In this document: positions 7,532 to 16,779 of the stretch, piece after piece | Layout of the letters: every line of letters begins with the position of its first letter | How positions within the stretch are numbered: position 1 is the stretch's first letter | NCBI RefSeq assembly: GCF_000711225.1 | Contig: NZ_JOMG01000002.1 | Coordinates: forward strand, 880,501 to 944,500 | DNA: 64,000 nucleotides | Reading direction: 5' to 3' | Source: Pelobacter seleniigenes DSM 18267 | GTDB taxonomy: Bacteria > Desulfobacterota > Desulfuromonadia > Desulfuromonadales > Geopsychrobacteraceae | Position numbers and translations under genes: made by a program | The notes under the pieces: model-generated | Database searches by the model: none | The model's input: only the letters and a program-made list of their open reading frames with translations | Told to the model about the DNA's origin: nothing

Positions 7532-7990
7532 TTATTCATGATCAGGAATATTCGGACCCACCAACCGGGCAAGCTGTTCCAGTGATTCCTGCCAGCCCAG
7601 GTAACAGGCCTCGACAGGAATCAGCGCTGGAATACCTGCCTGGACAATGTTTATTTCCGTGCCACAGGACACCGCTTTAAAGTCAATGGTGACTTGCATT
7701 TCACCAGACAGGTTGGCATCGTCAAAACGATCTGTATGGTGGATGCGTTTGTTGGGCACCATTTCGACATACTCAACGGTAAACGAATGACTGCTGCCAG
7801 TGCCGAAATTGGTGAAAGACATGCGATAACCGCCACCCTCGCGGATATCCGCTTCATGGATGGTGCCGGTAAAACCGTAGGGCGGCAGCCAGTATTCCAG
7901 CGCCTGCTTGTCGGTGAACGCTTTGTAGACCCGCTCCACCGGGGCGGGCAGTACACGGTGTAGCCGAACTGTACCGGTTTCATTAGACAT
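7532..7990 (-). CDS. SRPBCC/Aha1-domain protein
   Basis: The 152-residue protein has the Aha1/SRPBCC fold: RVLPAPVERVYKAFTDKQAL at the start (about residues 11-30), EYWLPP and GGGYRMSF in the middle, and a C-terminal helix (GWQESLEQLARLV). Such proteins bind hydrophobic ligands in a deep cavity; bacterial members are common near stress-type sigma factors. GGAGATAATT precedes the ATG. It lies between the DGPF and GST genes of the operon. Confidence 0.88.
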   Translation of the reverse strand: MSNETGTVRLHRVLPAPVERVYKAFTDKQALEYWLPPYGFTGTIHEADIREGGGYRMSFTNFGTGSSHSFTVEYVEMVPNKRIHHTDRFDDANLSGEMQVTIDFKAVSCGTEINIVQAGIPALIPVEACYLGWQESLEQLARLVGPNIPDHE

Positions 7991-8037
7991 AATTATCTCC
8001 TATCTATTCAGTGAGTTGTGTGTCGATTTGTCAGTGA

Positions 8038-8406
8038 TCAACGGCTGTTGCCCTGCTCCATCAATTCCCGCACCGGGCGGATTTCCACGCAGCCATAGCG
8101 CGCCGGCGGAATTTTCTCTGCCAGACGAATCGCCTCATTCATATCCCGCGCTTCCAGCATATAAAACCCCGCCAGTTGCTCTTTTGTCTCTGCGAAGGGA
8201 CCATCGGTCACCAGCGCTTTGTTATCGCGCATGCGCAGGGTGGTTGCGGTATCCGTGGATAACAGTGGCGCACCATCGAGAAAATGACCGCCTTTGTTTA
8301 AACCGGCCACGCATTCCATGCACTCCCGGTTAAGGCTGTCCCACTCTTGTTGGGAAAGTTGCTGCATTTTCTTTTCGTCGTAATAAACGAGGCATAGGTA
8401 TTTCAT
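8038..8406 (-). CDS. DGPF/YCII-domain protein
   Basis: The start at 8406 (MKYLCLVYYDE) is preferred over an upstream GTG, giving 122 residues. The signature VTDGPFAETKEQLAGFYMLE (about residues 66-85) defines the DGPF branch of the YCII family. DGPF genes are the best-known genomic partners of ECF42 sigma factors, and one is encoded at 10240-11487 in the same operon. Their reaction is not settled; YCII folds resemble small hydrolases or dehydrochlorinases. Confidence 0.9.
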   Translation of the reverse strand: MKYLCLVYYDEKKMQQLSQQEWDSLNRECMECVAGLNKGGHFLDGAPLLSTDTATTLRMRDNKALVTDGPFAETKEQLAGFYMLEARDMNEAIRLAEKIPPARYGCVEIRPVRELMEQGNSR

Positions 8407-8436
8407 AGTTTTATTCCCCACGTCATAGTCGATTTT

Positions 8437-9240
8437 TTAAGCCGGCTGTTTTTTTGGGCCAACCAGGGCGAACAGCGCTCCCTGCGGATCGAAGCCCTTG
8501 ACGATAAAGTCCCCGCCGGGGATTTCATCGGGGCCATGCAGGATTTGTCCGCCGTTGGCGGTCATGGCCTTGCAGGCATCGTCGATGTCAGCGCAACGGA
8601 AATAGTAGTGCCACAGCGGTATCGGCAGCGCTTCCGGTTTGGGCATGAGGGCACCGATGATCCCGTTATGGCGGATAAATTCGTAACGCCCCAGCGGCCC
8701 CATATCCATTTCGCCCTCTTTGCTCCAGCCAAATTCAGTGAAATAAAATGCTTTGGCTGCTTCAGGATCGGGGGTGACGAGTTCATTCCAGGCACAGTGC
8801 CCGACGCGGGGTTTGTCCGAGGCAAAAGCCAGGCTGGTTTTGTTGCTGATACCCCGCATGACGTAAAACGGAGCGCCGTGAGGATCGGTTATCATGGCGA
8901 TGCGGCCGACGTTGGGAATATCCGTTGCAGGCATTTGCACGCCGCCACCGGCAGCAATGATATTGCCAACCGTCTGATCGACATCGTCCACGCCGATATA
9001 ACCCAGCCATACCGGCTTGGCGCCACCCTGACGCATTTCTTCGGTGAGTTGCATCAGGCCACCGACAGCGTGGGATTCTCCGCTGTCCTCATCCCGGGCG
9101 TGGAAAATCCGGTAATCTATTCCGGGCTGGCCGCTGTCGGTCGCCTGCCAGCCAAGAATTGCGTTGTAAAACCGCACCGCACTGTCGCTATGGTCGGTTA
9201 ATAATTCGTACCAGATAAATTCGCCGTGTTGATTGGGCAT
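8437..9240 (-). CDS. Two-domain VOC (glyoxalase/bleomycin resistance fold) protein
   Basis: The 267-residue protein contains two VOC modules: residues about 5-130 (GEFIWYELLTDHSDSAVRFY ... DPHGAPFYVM) and about 140-262 (HCAWNELVTPDPEAAKAFYF ... DPQGALFALV). Each has the paired beta-alpha-beta-beta-beta units that form a metal-dependent active site in the family. The substrate is unknown. It belongs to the sigma-factor operon and lies 30 bases upstream of the DGPF gene. Confidence 0.88.
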   Translation of the reverse strand: MPNQHGEFIWYELLTDHSDSAVRFYNAILGWQATDSGQPGIDYRIFHARDEDSGESHAVGGLMQLTEEMRQGGAKPVWLGYIGVDDVDQTVGNIIAAGGGVQMPATDIPNVGRIAMITDPHGAPFYVMRGISNKTSLAFASDKPRVGHCAWNELVTPDPEAAKAFYFTEFGWSKEGEMDMGPLGRYEFIRHNGIIGALMPKPEALPIPLWHYYFRCADIDDACKAMTANGGQILHGPDEIPGGDFIVKGFDPQGALFALVGPKKQPA

Positions 9241-9276
9241 GTTTTTTCCTCACTTTTGTCAGTGGATGGCAGGCGA

Positions 9277-9648
9277 TCATTTTTCGAGCTTCACTACCGG
9301 CACAAAGCCCCCGAAGATTATGCGCATGCCGTCAAAGGGCATGGGGTTTTTCTCCGGGCTGATGCGAGAGTCGGTTTTCATAGCTGCCACCATTTTCTCC
9401 ATACCGGCATCGCGGGTCGCTTTGTCGGGCCATTCTATCCAGGAGAATACCACGGCTTCTCCTTCCTCTGCCTGTACCGCCCGGCGAAAGTCGGTGATTT
9501 TGCCATCCGGGACATCGTCTTCCCAGCATTCGAGAATACGGGTGGCGCCCCACTCCATAAAGGCGGCGTCGGCAATACCCGCGTGCTCGATAAAGGCGTC
9601 TTTCTTGATTTTGGGTACGGCTAGGACAAATCCATCGATATAACTCAT
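9277..9648 (-). CDS. DUF1428 family protein
   Basis: The start at 9648 is fixed by GAGGAGCTGAAC, giving 123 residues. MSYIDGFVLAVP at the start, ECWEDDVPDGKITDF in the middle and MPFDGMRIIFGGF near the end are the hallmarks of DUF1428 (YbaA-like) proteins, a dimeric alpha-beta barrel family of unknown function. It lies between two VOC genes of the operon. Confidence 0.9.
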   Translation of the reverse strand: MSYIDGFVLAVPKIKKDAFIEHAGIADAAFMEWGATRILECWEDDVPDGKITDFRRAVQAEEGEAVVFSWIEWPDKATRDAGMEKMVAAMKTDSRISPEKNPMPFDGMRIIFGGFVPVVKLEK

Positions 9649-9730
9649 GTTCAGCTCCTCAAATCGTTCGTGAGTGGTTTCACCTTTTCGGCGTTGATTC
9701 CCGCTGAAGATCGACAGGACAGAGAATTTT

Positions 9731-10150
9731 TTACCGGTTCTTCTCTTCCGCGGGCATCGCCGTTGGATCCATCCACGTTGCTTCCCATATGTGGCCGTCG
9801 GGATCCGCCAAGGCCCGGCCGTACATAAATCCCAAGTCCTGGACAGGATTGATATCGGCGGTTCCGCCCTTGTCAGCAGCGCTCTGCAGCATGGTATCGA
9901 CGGCCTCACGGCTACTCATCAACAAAGCGAGCATCACCTCACTGGTGTTGGCAGGTGGAATTGGGCGATCGGTAAAATGGCGCCATTTATCATGGGTGAG
10001 CAACATGACATGAATTGCTTCACTCCACACCATGCAGGCGGCGGTCTGGTCAGTGAATTGGGGGTTGTTCTCGAAACCAAGAGCCTGGTAAAAGGCCATT
10101 GATGTGTTGAGATTGGTGACGGGTAAGTTGACAAAAATCATGGCTGTCAT
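9731..10150 (-). CDS. VOC family protein (PhnB/lactoylglutathione-lyase-like)
   Basis: The 139-residue protein is a single VOC unit pair: IFVNLPVTNLNTSMAFYQAL (about residues 5-24) and a C-terminal DPDGHIWEATWMDP (about residues 116-129). These positions normally hold metal ligands. AAGGAG lies upstream of the ATG at 10150. It is the first gene after the sigma factor and probably shares its transcript. Confidence 0.88.
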   Translation of the reverse strand: MTAMIFVNLPVTNLNTSMAFYQALGFENNPQFTDQTAACMVWSEAIHVMLLTHDKWRHFTDRPIPPANTSEVMLALLMSSREAVDTMLQSAADKGGTADINPVQDLGFMYGRALADPDGHIWEATWMDPTAMPAEEKNR

Positions 10151-10239
10151 CGCTGAATACTCCTTGGTATCGGGTCAGTGATAAGGTGTTGTCACCCAAT
10201 AGTCGTCGGCCAGACAGCAGTTTCGACAGTCTCTAAAAT

Positions 10240-11487
10240 TTATTTTTGAAGTGATGCCAATCGCTGCTGCAGAAACCGCCTTTCGGGCTCCTGCTGTGCC
10301 AGATCCAGGGCCTGTTGATAACAGTGAATGGCGTCCTGTGATTGACCGAGACGGCGGAACAGGTCGGCGCGCGCGGCGTATAAAAGATGGTAACGCTGTA
10401 ACTCCTTGTGATTCATGAGTTTATCAATGGCCTGCAGGCCGGCTTCCGGCCCGTCACGCATGGCCAGGGCAACGGCGCGGTTGAGTTCCACGATTGGGGA
10501 GGGATTGACTCGCCGCAGAACATCATAAAGGCCAGTGATTTCCGCCCAGTCGGTCTCTTCCGCCGTCCGCGCTTCGGCATGGACGGCGGCAATGGCCGCT
10601 TGCAGGGTATACACGCCAGGCGGGCCAGACCGCAGGGCCTTTACCACCAGATCACAGCCTTCGCGGATCTGGGCCCTATTCCACCGGGTGCGATCTTGTG
10701 CTTCCAGGGGAATCAGATCGCCGCTGGTGCTGGTGCGTCCGTCACGTCTGGCATCGTGTAACAGCATCAGAGCCAACAGGCCGGTAACCTCGGCATTGGG
10801 CAATAACTCTTGCAAGAGCTTTACTAAACGAATGGCCTCTGCCGAGAGGTCTCTCTGGGTAAGCTGTGCACCACTGGAGGCCGTGTAACCTTCGTTAAAA
10901 ACCAGGTAAATAACCGATAACACGGCGTCCAGGCGTTCTGGCAGCGCTTCGGGCTCGGGCACTTCATAAGGAATGCCCGCATCGCGGATTTTGTTTTTCG
11001 CCCTGACAATGCGTTGCGCCAGCGTCGGCACCGGCACCAGAAACGCCGCGGCAATAGCCTCGGTGGTCAAGCCGCACACTTCCCGCAGGGTCAGTGCGAC
11101 GCGCGCCTCCATGGCGAGACTGGGGTGACAGCAGGTAAAAATCAGCCGCAGCCGGTCGTCTTCTATCTCTTCGTCATCTTCCGACTGTTGAGCGTGTGAT
11201 TCTATTTCCAGAGTTTGGGCAAGCTCTTTAAGAAAGTTATCAAGGCGTGTGCTTTTACGTATCCGGTCAATAGCTTTAAATCGACCGGTAGACACCAGCC
11301 AAGCCCCTGGATTGTCTGGGATACCCTCGTGCTGCCACTGTGACAATGCCGCTATAAAGGCCTCCTGCAGGGCATCCTCGGCGAGATCGAAGTTACCATG
11401 CAACAGGCGAATCAAAGTGGCCAGTACCCGCCGCGATTCATGGCGAAAGATCGCTGTAATGCGTTGTTCAACGAAAAGAGAGGTCAT
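10240..11487 (-). CDS. ECF42-type RNA polymerase sigma factor with C-terminal extension
   Basis: I choose the ATG at 11487 (415 residues); the longer frame begins in poorly conserved sequence. Region sigma-2 (FRHESRRVLATLIRLLHGNF and EDALQEAFIAAL) is followed by sigma-4 (LTLREVCGLTTEAIAAAF, about residues 135-152). A helical extension of about 200 residues carries LNRAVALAMRDGPEAGL, the conserved signature of ECF42 factors. These have no anti-sigma factor; the extension is thought to replace it. Six downstream minus-strand genes (VOC, DUF1428, VOC, DGPF, SRPBCC, GST) form its likely operon and regulon. Confidence 0.93.
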   Translation of the reverse strand: MTSLFVEQRITAIFRHESRRVLATLIRLLHGNFDLAEDALQEAFIAALSQWQHEGIPDNPGAWLVSTGRFKAIDRIRKSTRLDNFLKELAQTLEIESHAQQSEDDEEIEDDRLRLIFTCCHPSLAMEARVALTLREVCGLTTEAIAAAFLVPVPTLAQRIVRAKNKIRDAGIPYEVPEPEALPERLDAVLSVIYLVFNEGYTASSGAQLTQRDLSAEAIRLVKLLQELLPNAEVTGLLALMLLHDARRDGRTSTSGDLIPLEAQDRTRWNRAQIREGCDLVVKALRSGPPGVYTLQAAIAAVHAEARTAEETDWAEITGLYDVLRRVNPSPIVELNRAVALAMRDGPEAGLQAIDKLMNHKELQRYHLLYAARADLFRRLGQSQDAIHCYQQALDLAQQEPERRFLQQRLASLQK

Positions 11488-11562
11488 ATTGCAGTGTATA
11501 AATTGGTGGTCACCAGCGTCAAGAAGGGGGCGTTTTCCGTATGAGAGGAAAGACGGGGAACG

Positions 11563-11673
11563 ATGGACAGACTTGACGATCATTTGATTTGTGCCGAAAC
11601 ACCAGCTTATGATGGCAAAGTGATTTCACCCATGGGCCATCAGCAGACCTACGACCTGCTCAATAGCGAATGA
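11563..11673 (+). CDS. Possible small ORF or gene remnant (36 codons)
   Basis: ATG at 11563 opens a 36-codon frame ending LLNSE at 11673, eight bases before the next gene. AGAGGAAAGACGGGGAA lies upstream. The peptide (PAYDGKVISPMGHQQTYDLL near the end) looks protein-like but I do not recognise it. It lies divergently against the sigma-factor gene. It could be the tail of a lost gene. Confidence 0.3.
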   Translation: MDRLDDHLICAETPAYDGKVISPMGHQQTYDLLNSE

Positions 11674-11680
11674 AAGTTTC

Positions 11681-12244
11681 ATGCTAAAAACAGCGGCAGT
11701 GACAACCCTCTTTCTTTTCCTCATGGCGGGCACATCCGAACCTGCGATCTATTCCTGCACAGTCAACGGCAAAACCATTTACTCCGACAGGCCCTGCAGC
11801 TCAAACAGCGAAGAGATGTCGGTGATTGAATTTGCTGAAAAACCGACCCATCAAACCGGAACGGATGATGGACCGAACGCTGCGCAAAAACGCGACTTGA
11901 TAAGACTCAGATTCAATGCTGAAATCCTCGACAGTGAAATCTCCATGAAGGAAAAAGAAATCAATGAAACCACGGCATCGATGGCTGCGATTCAACAGGA
12001 CTATGAACAGAAAGTGGATCTTTTGAACAAGCAATTGAGCAGGTACAACAGAAACACGTCCTATGGGAAACTCCAGGAGCAGAGGATTTTGACGGAAATC
12101 AAAGCTCTGCAAATGGAGCTGCGCAATAAAAACTTCATAGCCAGGGATAAAATCAAGGCGATCCGGGCCGAACTGACCCTGCTTAAACAAAACCAGAATG
12201 ATTTGGAAAAACAGATTCAAGAGCTGAACCGAACCAGCAGGTAA
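11681..12244 (+). CDS. Secreted DUF4124-like protein with coiled coil
   Basis: A 187-residue protein with a signal peptide (about residues 1-21, cleavage near EPA) followed by IYSCTVNGKTIYSDRPCSSN, the pattern of DUF4124 domains in which two Cys can pair. Residues about 70-185 are a long charged coiled coil (Lys, Glu, Gln rich). A periplasmic location is expected. Family function is unknown. It seems to be a single gene ahead of lplA. Confidence 0.75.
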   Translation: MLKTAAVTTLFLFLMAGTSEPAIYSCTVNGKTIYSDRPCSSNSEEMSVIEFAEKPTHQTGTDDGPNAAQKRDLIRLRFNAEILDSEISMKEKEINETTASMAAIQQDYEQKVDLLNKQLSRYNRNTSYGKLQEQRILTEIKALQMELRNKNFIARDKIKAIRAELTLLKQNQNDLEKQIQELNRTSR

Positions 12245-12370
12245 AGACATCGTGCCGACCCGGCCCCGCCGTCCGAGCAAAATGTCTTTCCCCCGTTTAC
12301 CTTTAAAACCGAATACGGCTATGATTCTCTAAACGACAGAATAATCCCTACAACTTGCAGCGAGTAAACG

Positions 12371-13387
12371 ATGAACAAAACCCGTATCCTCATTTCCGAT
12401 TCGACCGATCCCTGGTTCAACCTGACCGTTGAAGATATTATTTTCCGTTCCATGCCGGCCGACCAGCGCGTCCTGTTCTTGTGGCAAAACGCCGACACCG
12501 TGGTGATCGGCCGGGCGCAGAACCCCTGGCGAGAATGCAATACCGAACGCATGGAGCAGGACGGGGTGAAACTTGCCCGCCGCCAGACCGGTGGCGGGGC
12601 GGTCTTTCATGATCTGGGCAACAGCTGCTTTACCTTCATGGCCGGCAAGCCCGAATATGATAAAAGCGTATCGACCCAAATCGTCCTGAACGCTTTGGAA
12701 AAGCTGGGGATCGCGGGGCAGGCCAACGGCCGTAACGACCTGGTGATCGAAGATGAAACCGGCCTGCGCAAGTTTTCCGGTTCGGCCTATCGGGAAACTC
12801 CTGACCGAGGATTCCACCACGGCACCCTGCTGCTGAACGCCGACCTGAACCGTTTGGCCGACTATCTCAACCCCGACCCGAAGAAGTTACAGGCCAAGGG
12901 AATTGCCTCCATCAGATCACGAGTTGTCAATCTGAACACGCTGGTTCCTGATCTTAGCCATCAAACAGTGAGCGCAGCAATCAGCCAGGCCTATCAGGAT
13001 TACTATCAGGTCGCGGTCACAACCGAATTCATCACTCCAGAGCACTTCGCGAACCTGCCGGACTTCAAGGAAAAATTTGCCCGCCAATGCAGTTGGGAAT
13101 GGAATTTCGGCAGCACTCCTCCGTTTACGCACTCTTTGGACGAGCGTTTTGATTGGGGCGGGGTTGAAATGTTACTCAACGTGGAGCGAGGCACGATTCA
13201 GCAGGCCACCATTTACACCGACATGCTCGATCCCTTGCCGATGGAACGTTTTGCGGAAGCGCTGCACGGCCTGCAATACCAGTCCGCAAGCGTGTCATCC
13301 TGTATAGAAAAACTGCTGCACAGCTACCCGCAGTACCAGGCTCAGCTTGCGACCACTCAGCAATGGTTAACAAAGCAATTTGCCTGA
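12371..13387 (+). CDS. lplA: Lipoate-protein ligase A
   Basis: The 338-residue protein has the length of E. coli LplA and both its domains. It activates lipoate with ATP and transfers it to lysines of E2 and H proteins. The lipoate-binding loop [12 protein letters not shown] (about residues 70-81) and GRNDLVIE (about residues 119-126) are intact, and the C-terminal accessory domain runs from about residue 245. It is convergent with the MFS gene at 13465. No other lipoate gene is close, so it likely serves salvage. Confidence 0.95.
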   Translation: MNKTRILISDSTDPWFNLTVEDIIFRSMPADQRVLFLWQNADTVVIGRAQNPWRECNTERMEQDGVKLARRQTGGGAVFHDLGNSCFTFMAGKPEYDKSVSTQIVLNALEKLGIAGQANGRNDLVIEDETGLRKFSGSAYRETPDRGFHHGTLLLNADLNRLADYLNPDPKKLQAKGIASIRSRVVNLNTLVPDLSHQTVSAAISQAYQDYYQVAVTTEFITPEHFANLPDFKEKFARQCSWEWNFGSTPPFTHSLDERFDWGGVEMLLNVERGTIQQATIYTDMLDPLPMERFAEALHGLQYQSASVSSCIEKLLHSYPQYQAQLATTQQWLTKQFA

Positions 13388-13464
13388 AACAAAGCGCCGC
13401 AAGGCAATTGCCAGGGCAGGTCATGTCCTGAGCGGTACCGACTCAGCAACAATATGAGGAATCT

Positions 13465-14685
13465 TCAGCCGGGAAACTCCGGGGGAGTCTCCTGGCCCTG
13501 TTCCAGGGTCACCAGCCAGGCCAGCGGGATAGTCCCAAGGCAGAAGAACGCTGCAATGATATAAGTCGTCTGCAGCCCGAGCTTGTCCCCGAGCAGACCG
13601 ACAGCAAAAACCGCCACCGAGCTGACACCGAAATTAATGAACATGTACATGCTGTTCATAAAAGTCGGCATATTCGTTGCGATATCCTGGGTCTTGGCCA
13701 GCAGAACCGGTCCTGAAGCAAGCAGGAACAGTCCCAGCACAGCCAATGGGATAATATTGTTACTCCAGACAAACAGCCCCATAAAAAGGACCGTTGCAAC
13801 GCTGGAGAGCAGCAGGGTTTTGCGCCGGCCGATGCGATCGGAGAGATTCCCGGCGCAGAACGTCCCGACCACGCCGAAAAACTGCAAGACAGATAAGGAA
13901 ATACCCGCATACCACAAGGAACTGCCCTGCCCGGTCAGGTAAACCGGCAAATACAGGGTCAGGGCGCTCTTTGCCACCGCCTGAAACAGGATGAAGCCAG
14001 CCAGGGCAATAAAAAAAAACCGGTGTTGTTTCAGAATCTTGCGGGTATCCCCTTTTTCTTTAGGTTTGCTCAGGTGCTGCGGGCTCTGATAATTGCGCAG
14101 TTTGAGATACAGGACCAGAGAAGCCAGTAGCCCCAAGGGGATCAGTCGATAAATCCCTTCCAGTCCCCAAGCGGAGACTGCGGCAATAACCAACATCGGG
14201 CCGAGAGTTCTCGCCAGTTCCCCACCGACCATGAAAAAACTCATTCCGGTACCGACTCGATTGCCCGCCACATTCTTAACCATCACCGGGGAAGGGACAT
14301 GAAACAGCGCCGCCGAGACCCCGGCGACAAACAGCAGGATAAACAAGATCACCGTCGAGTTGGCCAGGCCGACGAAGCCCATGCTGAGTGCCGTGATCGC
14401 CGGTGTGAAGATGACAATGTACTTGCTGCCGGTACGCTCGACCAGGACACCCAAAAACGGATTGAAGAGTGCCGGAATGCGCCGGGTAATATCGAGAAAA
14501 GCCGTCACCGAAAGCGACATGCCGAGCTTCGCAATCAAAAGCGGCAGGAGCGGCGCCAGGATCGCGGAAAACGTATCATGAGCAAGGTGGGCGATTGACA
14601 GGACGAACACTTCATTTCTTTTAAATGTCTGTGGGGGCACAATATCTGACTTTCTGCAGGAAACAAAGGAGGAACGGTTAACCAA
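13465..14685 (-). CDS. MFS efflux transporter, fosmidomycin-resistance (Fsr) type
   Basis: The 406-residue protein has twelve predicted transmembrane segments. HLAHDTFSAILAPLLPLLIA in helix 1 and DITRRIPALFNPFLG in helix 2 are typical of the Fsr group of drug:proton antiporters. The cytoplasmic loop contains GNLSDRIGRRKTLL (about residues 278-291), the classic MFS motif A. The start may lie nearer VLSIAHLAH, since the first 25 residues are polar. Substrate is inferred only by family. Confidence 0.88.
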   Translation of the reverse strand: MVNRSSFVSCRKSDIVPPQTFKRNEVFVLSIAHLAHDTFSAILAPLLPLLIAKLGMSLSVTAFLDITRRIPALFNPFLGVLVERTGSKYIVIFTPAITALSMGFVGLANSTVILFILLFVAGVSAALFHVPSPVMVKNVAGNRVGTGMSFFMVGGELARTLGPMLVIAAVSAWGLEGIYRLIPLGLLASLVLYLKLRNYQSPQHLSKPKEKGDTRKILKQHRFFFIALAGFILFQAVAKSALTLYLPVYLTGQGSSLWYAGISLSVLQFFGVVGTFCAGNLSDRIGRRKTLLLSSVATVLFMGLFVWSNNIIPLAVLGLFLLASGPVLLAKTQDIATNMPTFMNSMYMFINFGVSSVAVFAVGLLGDKLGLQTTYIIAAFFCLGTIPLAWLVTLEQGQETPPEFPG

Positions 14686-14962
14686 CGCACATCACCCGAG
14701 CAGGGCAGATGAATTTCAAGTTTTTGACATTACCCCACTAATCCACGTAAAAAAAAGAGAAAAAGACTCTTTCTATTCACCTGTTTTTTGTGCAGCTGGC
14801 CTGTCAGCATTGAGTCTCTCGCCATTGCACCGGGAAAAATGCCGAGTCTGTTCCTTCATAGCAAAAAATATCGCGGGCGCAAAAAAGTGCGCCCTGAAAC
14901 TGTGGCGCCTGCGGACCATTGCGCTGGATTTCCCAGGTAAAGCGCTTTGCCCCACAGAATGA

Positions 14963-16033
14963 TCACTGAAGAAAGAATTTTCCCAGAAATTTTTCCTGCT
15001 GCTCAACTTTTTCTTGGATCCGTTGGGAGATTTTTGTTTTTGAGAACGGCGCAAGGGTAATGCCATATCGACCCGCACTTTTTTGATACTGCCAGGTGGC
15101 CACTGCGACCCCTTTCTGTAAAATGACCCCCGAGACATGCCCGCCGGCCGTCCAGACCTTGCCATAGTGTTGGGCCGGAACGATCCAGTCTTTGCCCTTG
15201 TGGGCCAGCAGGAGAGGATCGAAGCGATACAGCATGACAATTGGCCAACCCTGCGTGGAGCGTGGCGGAGCAAGCGAGGTCAGCTCATTTTTGTCCTCAC
15301 GGAGGGCGACAAGTGGAGTCTTTTCGCACACGACTTCTATCAGGTCCAAGCTGGCCAGCCATTGCTTGACCACGGCCACTTTTTCCCCAAACCAGAAGGC
15401 GGCATCCGCAGGCCGTGCTGGCCCATAGTTACGCAGGTAACGACGCATCAAAGCGATGCTGGCGGTTTTTGGGTCCGGTTGCTCCATGCGCCTGGGCAGC
15501 CAGTGCATGCCATGAGCAAACCGCCGCGCTCCGGCATCGCAAAGCAGGCCCCGATAAGCAGCGTCAATAAGAAGTCCGCCCCAGCCCGATGCCTCCATTC
15601 CGGTCTGCCCGGCAATCGCCTCCCGCGTGAGCGGCGGTCTCCCTTGCAGGGTTTTGCCGATAGCTGCAATCAACCGCTCGCAATCAACCGCAGAGCCGCC
15701 GTTTTCAAGAAACTTTCCGTGCGCCCAGGAGCGCCGGGAACCAAGCGCCGCAACCAGATTGGGCCAATCTGCTGAGCGAAAGGTATGCAGGGTGTTCCGC
15801 TGTCCCCATGTGCGGACAAGAGAACGTTGCCGGTACAGCAACTCTTCGAATTTCCGGAAAGAAAAATCACCGGCGATCCTGGCTGCAATGGCAAGAGCAG
15901 CAGCGCGTGACATTTGCGCCTGCACTCCAATGAGTGCTTCTGCGCAGTCCTCTGCTGAGGCGAACGGAGTTATCAGACCTGACCTCATGAGCCGGTGCCA
16001 TCTGAGCTGAGCAAGAGTGATATGCATATTTTT
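14963..16033 (-). CDS. Winged-helix DNA-binding domain protein (YcaQ/AlkX-like)
   Basis: The most likely start is the ATG at 16024 or the nearby one at 16033; the frame extends to 16063. The protein of about 355 residues begins with ITLAQLRWHRLMRSGL and carries SLVRTWGQRNTLHTF (about residues 75-90), characteristic of the HTH_42 family. Members such as E. coli YcaQ unhook interstrand DNA crosslinks as glycosylases, but the group is diverse. C-terminal RSTQGWPIVMLYRFDPLLLA resembles the family's catalytic-side segment. It stands alone between the MFS gene and a plus-strand hypothetical. Confidence 0.8.
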   Translation of the reverse strand, partial: KNMHITLAQLRWHRLMRSGLITPFASAEDCAEALIGVQAQMSRAAALAIAARIAGDFSFRKFEELLYRQRSLVRTWGQRNTLHTFRSADWPNLVAALGSRRSWAHGKFLENGGSAVDCERLIAAIGKTLQGRPPLTREAIAGQTGMEASGWGGLLIDAAYRGLLCDAGARRFAHGMHWLPRRMEQPDPKTASIALMRRYLRNYGPARPADAAFWFGEKVAVVKQWLASLDLIEVVCEKTPLVALREDKNELTSLAPPRSTQGWPIVMLYRFDPLLLAHKGKDWIVPAQHYGKVWTAGGHVSGVILQKGVAVATWQYQKSAGRYGITLAPFSKTKISQRIQEKVEQQEKFLGKFFLQ

Positions 16034-16264
16034 TCCTGACATGGTTTTTGTCATCGGGCCCATTGCTTACTCCAACGGCGCTCGTGGCCGGGAGGAAACC
16101 CTGCGATGGACTTGACCCGCTTACCGCGCATCCGGATGGCCAATGAAAATTGCCTCTCCCCGGCTGGGGCTCGTCTCCTTCTGTCTACCAGATATCTCTT
16201 TAAATCTCACCACAAACATGTAGAATGCATGGATAATTTTTTAATTCGATCAAAGGAGGACGAC

Positions 16265-16636
16265 ATGGCTACAGTCTGGACAACGATGGAGAAAACGGCT
16301 GAAGGACGGTTTGTGGAATCCGGCTATCACACCACTGAACCAGAAAAATGGTACCGCTGCTTTACGGTTGAGGACCCGCAAGAATTTATTGCGCATATGC
16401 GCCGCTTCAACAGTATTCCCAAAAAGCCTTTGTCTCGAACGGAATATGAGACAGTCTGTCAGGATTTCGGCGTTTCCCCGGCTGAGGATAAAGACTTGAA
16501 GATCTACGGGACAACCCTGACCACGTTAGGAACCAGCAACTATCATTATCATACCGACCCGGCCAACCGGCAATCCGGGATTGAGAATACCATCCATGGC
16601 TTGCGCTACCGGGAACTGCAGAAAGAAGCGGAGTAA
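16265..16636 (+). CDS. Conserved-looking hypothetical protein (123 aa)
   Basis: The start at 16265 is fixed by AAAGGAGG six bases upstream. The 123-residue soluble protein is rich in Tyr, Thr and Glu (FVESGYHTTEPEKWYRCF, DPQEFIAHMRRFNSIP) and has two conserved-looking His near the end (TSNYHYHTDPANRQSG). No transmembrane segment or signal is present. I do not recognise the family. It stands alone and is followed by a strong hairpin at 16703-16734. Confidence 0.8.
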   Translation: MATVWTTMEKTAEGRFVESGYHTTEPEKWYRCFTVEDPQEFIAHMRRFNSIPKKPLSRTEYETVCQDFGVSPAEDKDLKIYGTTLTTLGTSNYHYHTDPANRQSGIENTIHGLRYRELQKEAE

Positions 16637-16702
16637 CAAGCGGCCGCTCCCTGAAACGGCAGAAGATCAAAAGCAATCTTAATTCCCTGACTCATGAAGT
16701 TT

Positions 16703-16734
16703 GCCAGGCAGGAAAAAAACTTTTCCTGCCTGGC
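16703..16734. terminator. Bidirectional terminator-type hairpin
   Basis: GCCAGGCAGGAAAA pairs perfectly with TTTTCCTGCCTGGC around a four-base loop. It lies between two convergent genes (ends at 16636 and 16780), so it can serve both. No long T run follows. Confidence 0.75.
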
Positions 16735-16779
16735 TTGATAAACTTGGTAAGCAGCTCTTTCAAAAACCGGCTCACCCAA

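Noticed and set aside
14773-15273. A 166-codon minus-strand frame between the MFS and winged-helix genes
   Set aside because: It overlaps the 3' part of the winged-helix gene in another frame. The free part (14700-14960) shows no gene features.
16106-16264. Longer start of the hypothetical gene at 16265
   Set aside because: The added 53 residues are unlike the rest, and the ideal ribosome site is at 16265.
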